Positions 41,869 through 50,856 of a stretch of DNA of 64,000 nucleotides are shown in pieces. Every line of letters begins with the position of its first letter. The first letter of the stretch is position 1. The notes beneath the pieces were generated by a model, which was given only the letters and a program-made list of their open reading frames with translations, was not told the DNA's origin and made no database searches. Source of the stretch: Halobacillus locisalis (GTDB lineage: Bacteria > Bacillota > Bacilli > Bacillales > Halobacillaceae); NCBI RefSeq assembly GCF_013694105.1, contig NZ_JACEFG010000002.1, positions 372,001-436,000 on the forward strand, given 5' to 3'. A program made the position numbers and the translations under genes.

Positions 41869-43227
41869 TTAATGGGAGTAAGCATGTGCTTGTTTAACCG
41901 ATTTTGGATTCTTTTGCATCGTAATGAGCATCATTAATCCAGAGCTTAACAGCAATGCACTCGTGACGAAGAATACGGCAGAAAATCCGAACGCTCCTGA
42001 AAGCATCCCACCGATAGCGGGGCCGATAATGTTACCTAGAAATCGAACGCTTGTATTATATCCGAGAACCTCTCCTTGCATCGCAACAGGAGCTTCTTGG
42101 CGAATATACGCGGTTCGCACCGGAATGATGCCTCCGATCGATACACCTAGAAGGAAACGCAGAGCAACCAGTTGCCAAATGTTCGTTACGAAAGCAGCAG
42201 GGAGGTACACGGCACCTGCCATGAACAAAAGCATCACTAGAATTTTCACATAACCTTGTTGATCAGCAATTCGTCCCCAACGTTTTGCCATCATTAAGTT
42301 TCCTAATCCAGCTGCCGAGAAGGCAATACCAGAAAATAGGGCCAGGTTCTCTGGCCCGTGTAATTCTCCTACAAATAAGGAGAGAATCGGTTGAATGCTG
42401 AAGTGTGCGATTTGAACAATCAAGGAAATGAGCATCACCATCATCAAGACAGGGTGACGGAAAATATGACCAAGCACTTCTCTCGTCTGATAGCTGGTTT
42501 TTTCTTCTTCGCTTTCTTTCTCAATGCGTTGCTCGTGAATGCCGAAGTACACGATTACGGCAGATGCAGCAACGGTAATCGATACAAATTGGAACGTTGT
42601 TGCATATCCGATTTTATCTGCAATTAATCCACCGAGCATCGGACCAAGCAGGCTTCCTGTAATACTCCCCGTTTGCAAAGTGCCGAGTACTTGTCCGGCA
42701 ATCTCCTTGGGCGTTTGGGTAGAAATCAGTGCTTGAGACATCGGGATGAACCCTGTAAATACACCCATAAACAATCGGAGCAAAAACAGTTGCCATACCG
42801 AGGTCACAAACCCCATCAATAAAACAGATAAAGCTAGTCCGCTTGCTGAGAATATCAAAATGCGTTTCCGTCCGTATTTATCACCAATTTTTCCCCATAT
42901 CGGTGAGAAAATGAGGGCCGTGACGAAAGTGATTCCAAACACCCAGCCTGACCATGTTTGCACGAAAGACGCTGAAAAATCCCCTAAGGTTTCTATATAT
43001 AACGATAAAAATGGTAGAACCATCGTGATGCTGCCTGCTATGAAAAAGTTGGCAAACCACATGATCCATAAGTTTTTTCTTGCACGTTGTTCTTGTGTAA
43101 GGATAGAAATCCCTTCTTCCTTTTTATTTCGACTCCCTAAGTATATATCATAAATCCCATGTAAATGAAAGGAAACGACTTCTGAAAATCGACGAAAGCG
43201 GATGACTTCTTCAGGTATAGGACTCAA
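41869..43227 (-). CDS. MFS multidrug-efflux-like transporter, DHA1 type; start uncertain
   Basis: Twelve hydrophobic segments and the loop GKIGDKYGRKRILIFSA mark a DHA1 exporter. QVLGTLQTGSITGSLLGPMLGG is motif C. The frame is open to a TTG at 43227 with no ribosome site, giving a 45-residue hydrophilic leader. Between that TTG and the first membrane helix there is no in-frame ATG, GTG or TTG. Good purine runs (AAGGAAGAAGGG) lie just before ATT/ATC codons at about 43108-43117, so a rare start codon there, or a sequence error, should be considered. Confidence 0.75.
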   Translation of the reverse strand: MSPIPEEVIRFRRFSEVVSFHLHGIYDIYLGSRNKKEEGISILTQEQRARKNLWIMWFANFFIAGSITMVLPFLSLYIETLGDFSASFVQTWSGWVFGITFVTALIFSPIWGKIGDKYGRKRILIFSASGLALSVLLMGFVTSVWQLFLLRLFMGVFTGFIPMSQALISTQTPKEIAGQVLGTLQTGSITGSLLGPMLGGLIADKIGYATTFQFVSITVAASAVIVYFGIHEQRIEKESEEEKTSYQTREVLGHIFRHPVLMMVMLISLIVQIAHFSIQPILSLFVGELHGPENLALFSGIAFSAAGLGNLMMAKRWGRIADQQGYVKILVMLLFMAGAVYLPAAFVTNIWQLVALRFLLGVSIGGIIPVRTAYIRQEAPVAMQGEVLGYNTSVRFLGNIIGPAIGGMLSGAFGFSAVFFVTSALLLSSGLMMLITMQKNPKSVKQAHAYSH

Positions 43228-43363
43228 TTCTTGTGCGGATTATTAAAGAAATGCAATCAACGACTGTGATGTATAAATGGTAGTTAATCGGGTATTAGGA
43301 ATTTATATGGTTTATTCCTTTATTTTTCCATGAGCTCCCTTCAAATATTTTAAGTGTTAACGG

Positions 43364-43392
43364 TTGCAATACTTGTATATACAAATTATAAT
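43364..43392 (+). promoter_or_regulatory. Sigma-A promoter of the trehalose operon
   Basis: TTGCAA at 43364-43369, exactly 17 bases, TATAAT at 43387-43392. The first TreR palindrome lies in the spacer. Confidence 0.88.
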
Positions 43393-43417
43393 CGAAGTGT
43401 AATCATGTATATACATG
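43373..43417 (+). promoter_or_regulatory. Twin TreR operators
   Basis: TTGTATATACAA (43373-43384) is a perfect palindrome identical to the known B. subtilis TreR operator form; CATGTATATACATG (43404-43417) is a second one. Centres are 32 bp apart, about three helical turns, one in the promoter spacer and one over the start of transcription. Confidence 0.85.
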
Positions 43418-43441
43418 TTAAAGAACTTCAATGATAAAAAA

Positions 43442-43455
43442 TGTAAGCGTTTGAG
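43442..43455 (+). promoter_or_regulatory. Possible cre (CcpA) site in the trehalose leader
   Basis: TGTAAGCGTTTGAG matches 11 or 12 of 14 cre positions depending on the consensus used, right before the first gene. Confidence 0.45.
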
Positions 43456-43466
43456 GAGGAGTTAGA

Positions 43467-43955
43467 ATGTTCAAAAAATTATTTGGTAAGAAAGAAACGT
43501 CTGCAGAGGTTTTTGCTCCTGTGACAGGCCATAAAGTAGCTCTTGAAGAGGTTCCGGATCCTGTTTTCTCACAGAAAATGATGGGCGACGGAATCGCGAT
43601 TGATCCAACAGATGGTACGGTTGTAAGCCCAGTTGAAGGCGAAATCGTTCAAGTATTTCCTACAAAACATGCAGTAGGCCTTCAAACAAAAAGTGGGGCA
43701 GAAATTCTGATTCATATCGGTTTAGAAACCGTAAGCATGGACGGAGAAGGTTTTGAGGCATTCGTATCGCAAGGGGACAAAGTCAGTGTTGGGGACAAGT
43801 TGATCACGTTCGACATAGACCTAGTGAAAGAAAAAGCGAAAAGCACTGTAACTCCGATCATCGTCACAAATAGTGATGACCACGCCGTGGAACTATCAGG
43901 CGTAAGTGAATTGACGGCAGGTACGACAAGTCTGATGACGGTCAATCAGAAATAA
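43467..43955 (+). CDS. PTS EIIA component, glucose (Crr) type
   Basis: A 162-residue phosphocarrier. The domain begins [20 protein letters not shown], and the phosphorylated histidine is in [17 protein letters not shown]. It takes phosphate from HPr and gives it to the EIIB domain of the trehalose permease next door. B. subtilis TreP lacks its own EIIA and borrows one; here a dedicated one heads the operon. RBS GAGGAGGAG. It is 22 bases upstream of treP. Confidence 0.92.
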   Translation: MFKKLFGKKETSAEVFAPVTGHKVALEEVPDPVFSQKMMGDGIAIDPTDGTVVSPVEGEIVQVFPTKHAVGLQTKSGAEILIHIGLETVSMDGEGFEAFVSQGDKVSVGDKLITFDIDLVKEKAKSTVTPIIVTNSDDHAVELSGVSELTAGTTSLMTVNQK

Positions 43956-43977
43956 ACATCATCAAGGAGGATATCCA

Positions 43978-45390
43978 ATGAATCACAAACAATCAGCGGA
44001 AGAGATTCTCGAAGCTATTGGCGGAAAAGATAACATTTCAGCTGCAACTCACTGTGTGACTCGTCTACGCCTTGCCCTTGTGGATGAAGGGATTGTCGAT
44101 CAGGAGAGACTGGATAACATTGATGCGGTCAAAGGTTCATTCTCTACAAATGGTCAATTCCAAATTGTCATCGGACAAGGTACAGTAGATAAAGTATATA
44201 AAGAATTTGCTCCCCTTGCTGGAATCAGCGAAGAGCAAACCAAAGAGGATGTAAAAGATGCTTCAGCTGAGAAGATGAATCCTCTTCAGCGTGCAATCAA
44301 AACGTTAGCGGATATCTTCATCCCGATTTTGCCGGCAATCGTAACGGCTGGTCTATTATTAGGAATTAACAACATCTTGACGGCCGAAGATATTTTCTTT
44401 GATGGTCAAGCGTTAATTGATGTGTATCCACAATGGGCGGACTTTGCCAATATGATCATTGTCATCGCAAATACCGCCTTCGTGTTCCTACCCGGCTTGA
44501 TCGGTTGGTCAGCCGTGAAGAAATTCGGTGGTAGTCCCATACTCGGTATTGTCATTGGTCTAGTGCTCGTACACCCGGATCTCTTGAATGCATGGGGGTA
44601 CGGTGATGCCGTACAGAACAATAGTGTGCCGACATGGAATTTATTCGGCTTAGAAGTTGAGAAAATAGGTTATCAAGGTCAAGTATTACCTGTGTTAGTC
44701 GCTTCTTACCTATTGACGAAAATTGAATTATTCCTTAGAAATCGCATCCCAGATAATATTCAATTATTATTTGTCGGCCCGATCTCCCTATTAGTTACAG
44801 GGTTCCTGACGTTCATTATTATTGGCCCCGTAACATTTCAGGTTGGTAACTGGATTACAGATGGACTTGTAGCTACCTTTGATACTTTCGCATGGTTAGG
44901 TGGTTTGATCTACGGTGGTCTGTATGGTGTGCTGGTTATTACAGGTATGCACCACACCTTCCTTGCTGTTGATATCCAACTTGTAGGTAGTACGGGAACA
45001 ACATTCCTTTGGCCGATGCTCGCTCTATCCAATATTGCTCAAGGTTCAGCGGCCTTTGCCATTTGGCGAGCTTCCAAAAACGATAAACTTAAAGGGCTGG
45101 GGTTCTCTACTGGTATTTCTGCTTGGCTCGGTATTACAGAGCCTGCACTGTTTGGTGTTAACTTACGCTTTAAGTATCCATTTATTTTTGCTATTGCATC
45201 TTCTGCTATTGCCGGTCTTTATATTTCCGCGCAAGGCGTTGTGGCAAGCTCCATCGGTGTAGGTGGTGTACCAGGAATCTTCTCCATCGTTGCTGAGTAT
45301 TGGATTGATTTCGCAATCGGTATGGTGATTGTAATCGTCCTACCGTTTGTAGGGACGTACCTCTATGCCAAGCGTAAAAAAGACGTATAA
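43978..45390 (+). CDS. treP: PTS trehalose-specific EIIBC
   Basis: A 470-residue permease. EIIB occupies about residues 1-80 with the phospho-cysteine in [17 protein letters not shown] from about 105 has eight to ten membrane helices, with [14 protein letters not shown] and [13 protein letters not shown]. It imports trehalose as trehalose 6-phosphate. The EIIC part and its operon with treA and treR give the sugar specificity. RBS AAGGAGG. A hairpin after the gene may lower expression of the downstream genes. Confidence 0.93.
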   Translation: MNHKQSAEEILEAIGGKDNISAATHCVTRLRLALVDEGIVDQERLDNIDAVKGSFSTNGQFQIVIGQGTVDKVYKEFAPLAGISEEQTKEDVKDASAEKMNPLQRAIKTLADIFIPILPAIVTAGLLLGINNILTAEDIFFDGQALIDVYPQWADFANMIIVIANTAFVFLPGLIGWSAVKKFGGSPILGIVIGLVLVHPDLLNAWGYGDAVQNNSVPTWNLFGLEVEKIGYQGQVLPVLVASYLLTKIELFLRNRIPDNIQLLFVGPISLLVTGFLTFIIIGPVTFQVGNWITDGLVATFDTFAWLGGLIYGGLYGVLVITGMHHTFLAVDIQLVGSTGTTFLWPMLALSNIAQGSAAFAIWRASKNDKLKGLGFSTGISAWLGITEPALFGVNLRFKYPFIFAIASSAIAGLYISAQGVVASSIGVGGVPGIFSIVAEYWIDFAIGMVIVIVLPFVGTYLYAKRKKDV

Positions 45391-45403
45391 GTAATAAAAC
45401 ATA

Positions 45404-45436
45404 GTCCGTGGGGATGTTTCTTTCCCGCGGGCTTTT
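45404..45436 (+). terminator. Intra-operon hairpin, possible partial terminator
   Basis: GTCCGTGGGGA / TTCCCGCGGGC with G-T pairs then TTTTC, between treP and treA. Confidence 0.6.
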
Positions 45437-45489
45437 CATTAATCCATGACGATTAGAAAAGAATACAAGATAAGGATGGTGGTGTGACC

Positions 45490-47175
45490 ATGACCAATCA
45501 ACCATGGTGGAAAAAAGCAGTCGTTTATCAAATTTATCCGAAAAGCTTCAATGACACGACAGGGAACGGTGTCGGCGATATCCAAGGAATCATTGATAAG
45601 CTCGATTACCTCAACGAATTAGGTGTCGATGTCTTATGGTTAACGCCGATGTACAAGTCTCCTCAAAATGACAATGGCTACGATATCAGCGATTACTACG
45701 ACATTCATGATGAATATGGGACGATGGAAGACTTTGAGCGTTTGCTTGATGAAACCCATAAACGCGATATGAAGTTGATCATGGACATCGTGGTCAATCA
45801 TACTTCGACGGAACACGAATGGTTCAAACAAGCCCAGAAGTCAAAAGACAACCCATTCCGTGACTATTATATTTGGAAAGATCCTGTCGACGGAGAGGAA
45901 CCGACCAACTGGCAATCCAAGTTCGGTGGTAACGCCTGGAAGTACGATGACACGACAGGACAGTATTACCTCCATCTCTTTGATGTCACACAAGCCGACT
46001 TGAACTGGGAAAATGAACAAATGCGCTCCGATATTTACGATATGATGCACTTCTGGGCAGAAAAAGGAATCGATGGCTTCCGCCTAGACGTCATCAACTT
46101 GGTATCGAAAAATCAAGACTTCCCTAATGATGACGGCAGCGTTGCGCCAGGGGATGGCCGTAAATTCTACACGGATGGTCCACGCGTTCACGAATTCATG
46201 AATGAGATGCACGAGGAAGTATTTGGTCCTCACGATTTGATGACTGTCGGAGAAATGTCCTCGACGACAATCGATCACTGTATCAAATATACAGCTCCTG
46301 AGCGAAACGAGTTGAGCATGACATTCAATTTCCACCATTTAAAGGTCGATTATCCGAATGGACAGAAATGGACGGTTGCCGACTTTGATTTTCTTGAGTT
46401 GAAAAATATTCTCTCTACATGGCAGAAGGAAATGAATAAAGGCAACGGCTGGAATGCTTTGTTCTGGTGTAACCATGACCAGCCTCGCGTTCTTTCAAGG
46501 TTCGGTGATGATGTGAACTATCCAGTGGAATCTGCTAAAATGCTGGCGACGACCATTCATATGATGCAAGGTACGCCTTACATCTATCAAGGGGAAGAGT
46601 TCGGCATGACGAATCCTGGTTTCGAATCGATTGATCGTTATCGTGATGTAGAATCATTGAATATGTACAAGGAGTTTCGTGAAAAAGGGTACAGTGAGGA
46701 AGAAATCATTGCGATTTTGAAACAGAAATCCCGTGATAATTCGCGTACTCCTGTTCAATGGAATGATCGTAAGCACGCTGGCTTCACCGACGGAACACCG
46801 TGGATTGATGTTGCAGATAATTACAAAGAAGTGAATGCTGAAAAAGTCATGAATGAAGAGGGGTCTGTATTCAAGTACTATCAGAAGCTGATTCAATTGC
46901 GTAAAGAATACGACATCATCACCCACGGTGACTACCAGCACCTGACACCGGAAAATGAGCGTGTGTTTGCTTACCTTCGTGAAGCGGATGGTCAACAGTT
47001 GTTTGTCGTCAATAACTTCTATGGTGAAGAAACCGAGTTTGCTATTCCGGAGCAAGTGAATGGTGACGGTCAAGCGGAAGTATTGATCAGTAACTATGAA
47101 GACTCTCAGTGGGAAGCGGGTCGTGTCCGCCTTCGCCCTTATGAATCAGTCGTTTATTACATTCCGAGTCACTGA
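45490..47175 (+). CDS. treA: Alpha,alpha-phosphotrehalase (trehalose-6-phosphate hydrolase, GH13)
   Basis: A 561-residue cytosolic GH13 enzyme that splits trehalose 6-phosphate into glucose and glucose 6-phosphate. Seen are VYQIYPKSFNDTTGNG, DIVVNHTS, the nucleophile aspartate in GFRLDVIN, the acid in LMTVGEMSS and WCNHDQPR. ATG 45490 is preferred to an in-frame GTG at 45484 because of its distance from AAGGATGG. Its place between treP and treR fixes the substrate; oligo-1,6-glucosidases are otherwise similar. Confidence 0.93.
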   Translation: MTNQPWWKKAVVYQIYPKSFNDTTGNGVGDIQGIIDKLDYLNELGVDVLWLTPMYKSPQNDNGYDISDYYDIHDEYGTMEDFERLLDETHKRDMKLIMDIVVNHTSTEHEWFKQAQKSKDNPFRDYYIWKDPVDGEEPTNWQSKFGGNAWKYDDTTGQYYLHLFDVTQADLNWENEQMRSDIYDMMHFWAEKGIDGFRLDVINLVSKNQDFPNDDGSVAPGDGRKFYTDGPRVHEFMNEMHEEVFGPHDLMTVGEMSSTTIDHCIKYTAPERNELSMTFNFHHLKVDYPNGQKWTVADFDFLELKNILSTWQKEMNKGNGWNALFWCNHDQPRVLSRFGDDVNYPVESAKMLATTIHMMQGTPYIYQGEEFGMTNPGFESIDRYRDVESLNMYKEFREKGYSEEEIIAILKQKSRDNSRTPVQWNDRKHAGFTDGTPWIDVADNYKEVNAEKVMNEEGSVFKYYQKLIQLRKEYDIITHGDYQHLTPENERVFAYLREADGQQLFVVNNFYGEETEFAIPEQVNGDGQAEVLISNYEDSQWEAGRVRLRPYESVVYYIPSH

Positions 47176-47197
47176 TATACTATAGTTGGTGATGACG

Positions 47198-47914
47198 ATG
47201 AAAAATAAATTTTTATTTATCTATAATGATCTTGTCCGGATGATTCAACAAGGAAAGATTAATCCAGGAGATACGCTTCCTTCTGAGCATGAACTGACGA
47301 ACCGATATGAAAGCTCACGGGAAACAGTGAGGAAAGCATTGAACTTGCTTGCTCAGAATGGCTATATTCAAAAGGTGAGAGGAAAAGGTTCCGTTGTCCT
47401 CGATCATGGTAAGTTCGAATTTCCGGTATCAGGGTTGACGAGTTTCAAAGAACTTTCCAATCAACTTGGACAAGACTTTCAGACGATCGTTCATGAATTA
47501 TCTCTTGAGATAGCGGAAGAAGGCGTCAGAGAACACTTGCAATGCAAACGGGACCAGAAGCTTTGGAAAGTGGTGCGGTCGAGGCAGATTGCCGGAGAGA
47601 AAATCATTTTAGATAAAGATTATATTCGTGAAGATTTAGTTCCAGCCTTATCGACATCGATCGCTGAGGAATCACTCTATGCGTATATCGAAGATGAGCT
47701 GAAGTTGGATATTAGTTTTGCAAAGAAGGAAATCGTCGTTGAAAAAGTGACCGAAGAGGACCGGCGATACCTTGATTTATTAGATCATGAACAAGTCGTT
47801 GTGATCCGGAGCTATGTATATTTAGCGGATGCAACACTGTTCCAATTTACCGAGTCCAGGCACCGTCCGGATAAATTTCAATTTGTGGATTTTGCAAGGC
47901 GTACAAAAGCTTGA
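47198..47914 (+). CDS. treR: Trehalose operon repressor, GntR family
   Basis: A 238-residue regulator, the length of TreR of B. subtilis. The winged helix (LPSEHELTNRYESSRETVRKALNLL ... GYIQKVRGKGSVV) is followed by a UTRA ligand-binding domain with FPVSGLTSFKEL and the C-terminal FQFTESRHRPDKF. It should release its two operators when trehalose 6-phosphate rises. ATG 47198 is chosen from homology; the ribosome site (GGTGATG) is weak, suggesting coupling to treA translation. Confidence 0.93.
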   Translation: MKNKFLFIYNDLVRMIQQGKINPGDTLPSEHELTNRYESSRETVRKALNLLAQNGYIQKVRGKGSVVLDHGKFEFPVSGLTSFKELSNQLGQDFQTIVHELSLEIAEEGVREHLQCKRDQKLWKVVRSRQIAGEKIILDKDYIREDLVPALSTSIAEESLYAYIEDELKLDISFAKKEIVVEKVTEEDRRYLDLLDHEQVVVIRSYVYLADATLFQFTESRHRPDKFQFVDFARRTKA

Positions 47915-47934
47915 GGGCAACCTCAAGCTTTTGT
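47903..47934 (+). terminator. Terminator of the trehalose operon
   Basis: Perfect 14-bp stem ACAAAAGCTTGAGG / CCTCAAGCTTTTGT, 4-base loop; the treR stop codon lies in the left arm. Confidence 0.9.
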
Positions 47935-48000
47935 AATAGGAAAGGAATGCCATCCCAAAGTGGATAGAAACAGCTATCTTTTCGGTCTAAATGCCAAAAA

Positions 48001-48009
48001 TGATACAAT
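48001..48009 (+). promoter_or_regulatory. Extended -10 promoter of the DUF6933 gene
   Basis: TGATACAAT, 32 bases before the start. Confidence 0.55.
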
Positions 48010-48040
48010 AACAATAGTATAAAAAGCTGAGGTGAGTGCA

Positions 48041-48553
48041 TTGTTCGTAATCGGAGCCACAAAAAAACTACAAGATCAATTGAGCTACACAATAGAGGAT
48101 GCGGAACAATATAAAGAAGTACCGGCAATCAACCAATGGACAGCGAATCTGATCACGTTGAATCGCAGGAAGTGTTTATTACTGATGAATCATCAAACAG
48201 GCTTGAATTTAACGTTATTCGGTTTGCGTAAACAACAGTTCGATCACTTAGATAGTGTCATCAAAGGGTCGCTCAGGCAATTGTTGCAAACGTTGGAAGT
48301 GGACCCTGAAATCATTGAAAAGATGGAAAACGAGTCAAACGAGATTGTCTATACGAAAACGAGCAACCGTCAAATTCGTGGAATGATGAATGAAATGAAG
48401 ATGATGGTGGAAGCGAAAACAGAAGGGCAGTCATTCGAAGACATTGATGCCGTTGACATCAATGTCGATTTGAATAATATGGTGTTTTCCCCTCTTAAAC
48501 ACATCAGCCCCATCAATACATTTGTAAAGTTTTTTGAAGAAAGTAGTACGTGA
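48041..48553 (+). CDS. DUF6933-like protein of unknown function
   Basis: A 170-residue soluble protein. The opening FVIGATKKLQDQL and the sequence WTANLITLNRRKCLLLMNHQTG are typical of a small bacterial family of unknown function, which I place in DUF6933 with some doubt. No catalytic motif. The TTG at 48041 is chosen because GAGGTG (48028-48033) lies at the right distance; the GTG at 48032 overlaps that site. Monocistronic with its own terminator. Confidence 0.7.
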   Translation: MFVIGATKKLQDQLSYTIEDAEQYKEVPAINQWTANLITLNRRKCLLLMNHQTGLNLTLFGLRKQQFDHLDSVIKGSLRQLLQTLEVDPEIIEKMENESNEIVYTKTSNRQIRGMMNEMKMMVEAKTEGQSFEDIDAVDINVDLNNMVFSPLKHISPINTFVKFFEESST

Positions 48554-48573
48554 ATTTACGTACTGCTTTTTTT
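48545..48573 (+). terminator. Rho-independent terminator
   Basis: AGTACGT / ACGTACT stem, 6-base loop, GC then seven T. Confidence 0.8.
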
Positions 48574-48607
48574 GTATATAATATAGATAAAAGACAAGCA
48601 AATTCGT

Positions 48608-48636
48608 TTACTACATACCAATAGGGGTATTATAAT
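48608..48636 (+). promoter_or_regulatory. Promoter with CstR/CsoR-like operator before the persulfide dioxygenase gene
   Basis: TATAAT at 48631-48636 with a weak -35 (TTACTA or TTTACT). ATACC-N6-GGTAT (48615-48630, with GGGG inside) ends at the -10 and has the form of the CstR sulfide-sensor operator. No csoR or cstR gene is adjacent. Confidence 0.65.
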
Positions 48637-48668
48637 AGAGACAAATAAAGTTAACGGAGGGTTTATTT

Positions 48669-50075
48669 ATGTTTTTCAAATCATTTTTTGACGAAAACTT
48701 AGCTCAAATGTCTTACATGGTTGGATGTCAACGTACTGGTGAAGCACTCGTGATCGATCCAGCAAGAGACTTATCACCGTATTTGGAAACCGCTGAAAAA
48801 GAAGGATTCAACATTACAAAAGCGGCCGAAACCCATATCCACGCCGACTTCTTATCCGGCGCACGAGAACTGGCTAATAATCAAGAAGTCACACTACTTG
48901 TTTCAGGTGAAGGCGGAGATGATTGGTCATATCAATATCTGAACGAAACAGACCACCAACTACTGAAAGACAACGATACCTTTTATGTCGGAAATATCCG
49001 CCTGGATGTGCTTCACACACCTGGACATACACCTGAGAGTATCTCCTTCCTATTAACAGACGAAGGTGGCGGATCGGAAGTGCCGATGGGAATCTTCACC
49101 GGTGATTTCGTATTTGTCGGAGATGTCGGCCGCCCGGATTTATTAGAAAAAGCAGCAGGAGAAGCTGGCACTTCACAATCAGGCGCCAAGCAAATGTTCG
49201 AGTCCCTTCAACGTTTCAAACAGTTGAGTGACCACATTCAAGTATGGCCAGGACACGGTGCGGGAAGTGCTTGCGGGAAATCCCTAGGGGCTGTTCCTTC
49301 TTCTACAGTCGGATATGAGCGAATCAACAACTGGGCGCTTCAGTATGACGAGGAGTCGTCATTTATGGACGAGCTTTTAGATGGTCAACCAGAACCACCT
49401 AAATACTTTGCGATGATGAAGAAGTTGAATAAAGAAGGTCCATCTTTAGTAAAAGATCGCGCCATTCAAGAGCTCTCCATCGAGAAAATCGATGACTACC
49501 GATCAGAGGATTACGTCATCTTGGATACCCGTTCGAAAGAAGCATTCAAAGAGGGTCACTTGCCTGGTGCTATCAACATTTCTTATGATAAATCTCTTCC
49601 AAACTGGGCTGGATGGACGATTGGTTACGATCAATCCATTGTACTGATCAGTCCGTTAAAAGACGTATCAGGTATTAAGAAGCAGCTGGAGTCTATCGGC
49701 TTAGATGACGTCGTTGCCGTCCTTGATGCAGAAAAAGTGGAAAACCAGTCAGACCTTGAGACGTATGAGAACATTACGCCACGTGAGTTAGAAGCACAGT
49801 ACCGCGGAAATGATGATTATGTGATCGTCGATGTTCGTAATCAAAATGAATGGAACGAAGGGCATATCGCAGGTGCAGAGCGGATCTTGCTAGGGGAGCT
49901 ACAGGAAAACATTGATCAGATCCCATCAGGTAAAACTCCGATTGTTCATTGCCAATCCGGTAAGCGTTCCGCCATTGCCGCAAGTGTATTGCAAGCGAAT
50001 GGCTTTAAAGATGTCTTGAACTTAACAGGCGGTTTCAGCGCCTATGCAAAAGAATATGAACCCGTAACGACCTAA
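48669..50075 (+). CDS. Persulfide dioxygenase-rhodanese fusion (CstB-like)
   Basis: A 468-residue protein for sulfide/persulfide detoxification. The metallo-beta-lactamase domain (1-240) has ETHIHADFLSGARE, HTPGHTPESISF, TGDFVFVGDVGRPDL and WPGHGAGSACG. Two rhodanese-like domains follow: about 265-360, with no cysteine in its active loop (VLISPLKDVSG), and about 370-468 with HCQSGKRSAIAAS. Only the last can transfer sulfur. CstB of Staphylococcus has the same MBL-rhodanese plan. RBS GGAGGG. The CstR-like operator before it supports the role. Confidence 0.9.
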   Translation: MFFKSFFDENLAQMSYMVGCQRTGEALVIDPARDLSPYLETAEKEGFNITKAAETHIHADFLSGARELANNQEVTLLVSGEGGDDWSYQYLNETDHQLLKDNDTFYVGNIRLDVLHTPGHTPESISFLLTDEGGGSEVPMGIFTGDFVFVGDVGRPDLLEKAAGEAGTSQSGAKQMFESLQRFKQLSDHIQVWPGHGAGSACGKSLGAVPSSTVGYERINNWALQYDEESSFMDELLDGQPEPPKYFAMMKKLNKEGPSLVKDRAIQELSIEKIDDYRSEDYVILDTRSKEAFKEGHLPGAINISYDKSLPNWAGWTIGYDQSIVLISPLKDVSGIKKQLESIGLDDVVAVLDAEKVENQSDLETYENITPRELEAQYRGNDDYVIVDVRNQNEWNEGHIAGAERILLGELQENIDQIPSGKTPIVHCQSGKRSAIAASVLQANGFKDVLNLTGGFSAYAKEYEPVTT

Positions 50076-50079
50076 ACAG

Positions 50080-50113
50080 AAGGCCTCGACGCATGCAGTG
50101 TTGAGGCCTTTTT
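50080..50113 (+). terminator. Rho-independent terminator
   Basis: AAGGCCTCGAC / GTGTTGAGGCCTT stem then T run; ends at the stop of the convergent gene. Confidence 0.85.
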
Positions 50114-50759
50114 AAGTGGTGATGGGAAAGGGATAGTGTGGGGGTTCGGCATCCATGCACCATGTAGGTGATTTTCCTTCCGCGGCCCAGTGCCACGCGG
50201 CAATTGAAGCCAGTACAGCATCGACATCATGACTCTCATGGACGGGAGGGAGGGACGTTGTCAGGAAGGTAGACGTTAACCAATCCGTGACCCATTCCAG
50301 GCCTGTGGGTTCCTTTTTATACGATAGAGCATGATGGAAATCTTCTGCACTCAGCCTCGAAGCTAGAGCTACGCCAGGGTGAACTTCAACCACCTCGACC
50401 CGTTCGATCGTTTTCAATGAATGAGCAAGATGAATACCTCGAGCTGTTAAATAGATCATCCTTGTTAAGGTCGGCGTCATCACGGATCCTGATTTCATGC
50501 CAAGGTCTTTTGCGAACCGTCGTAATTCACGGTCGAAAAGGCGGTCTCCACCACCATCCTGATAGGAAAGGGGAGAATCAATTCCGACAATGACACGACC
50601 TTCATCTGCATAGCTAGATACAAAGTCGAGAAGGTCAACGTCTGAAGCGCCCTGGATTCGGTAATCGAATTCAAGGCGTTCCCCTTTTTCATGAAAAGCA
50701 GCAGCTACTGTATCTTTATGATTAGAAGGCCCGGATAGATCAATGCCAATAATATTCAT
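50112..50759 (-). CDS. DUF429 protein (RNase H-like fold, predicted nuclease)
   Basis: A 215-residue protein with the RNase H-fold outline: NIIGIDLSGPSNHKDT as first strand with its aspartate, VIVGIDSPLSY as second, and a late SHDVDAVLASIAAW helix with an aspartate pair. These could form a metal site. DUF429 proteins are predicted nucleases without a proven role. ATG 50759 is chosen since GAGGTG lies six bases upstream, and the in-frame GTG at 50768 is part of that site. It is separated from the upstream quorum-sensing operon by a terminator. Confidence 0.8.
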   Translation of the reverse strand: MNIIGIDLSGPSNHKDTVAAAFHEKGERLEFDYRIQGASDVDLLDFVSSYADEGRVIVGIDSPLSYQDGGGDRLFDRELRRFAKDLGMKSGSVMTPTLTRMIYLTARGIHLAHSLKTIERVEVVEVHPGVALASRLSAEDFHHALSYKKEPTGLEWVTDWLTSTFLTTSLPPVHESHDVDAVLASIAAWHWAAEGKSPTWCMDAEPPHYPFPITT

Positions 50760-50771
50760 ATGTTTCACCTC

Positions 50772-50804
50772 AAAAAAAGACCTCTACCACATAGTGGGTA
50801 GAGG
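50772..50804 (-). terminator. Terminator of the receptor-peptide operon
   Basis: CCTCTACC(AC) / GTGGGTAGAGG stem; TCTTTTTTT on the minus strand. Confidence 0.88.
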
Positions 50805-50856
50805 CGAATAGTTTGTAGTATAGGATTAGGGGAGTTGCTAGTTGTTACAGAAAAAA

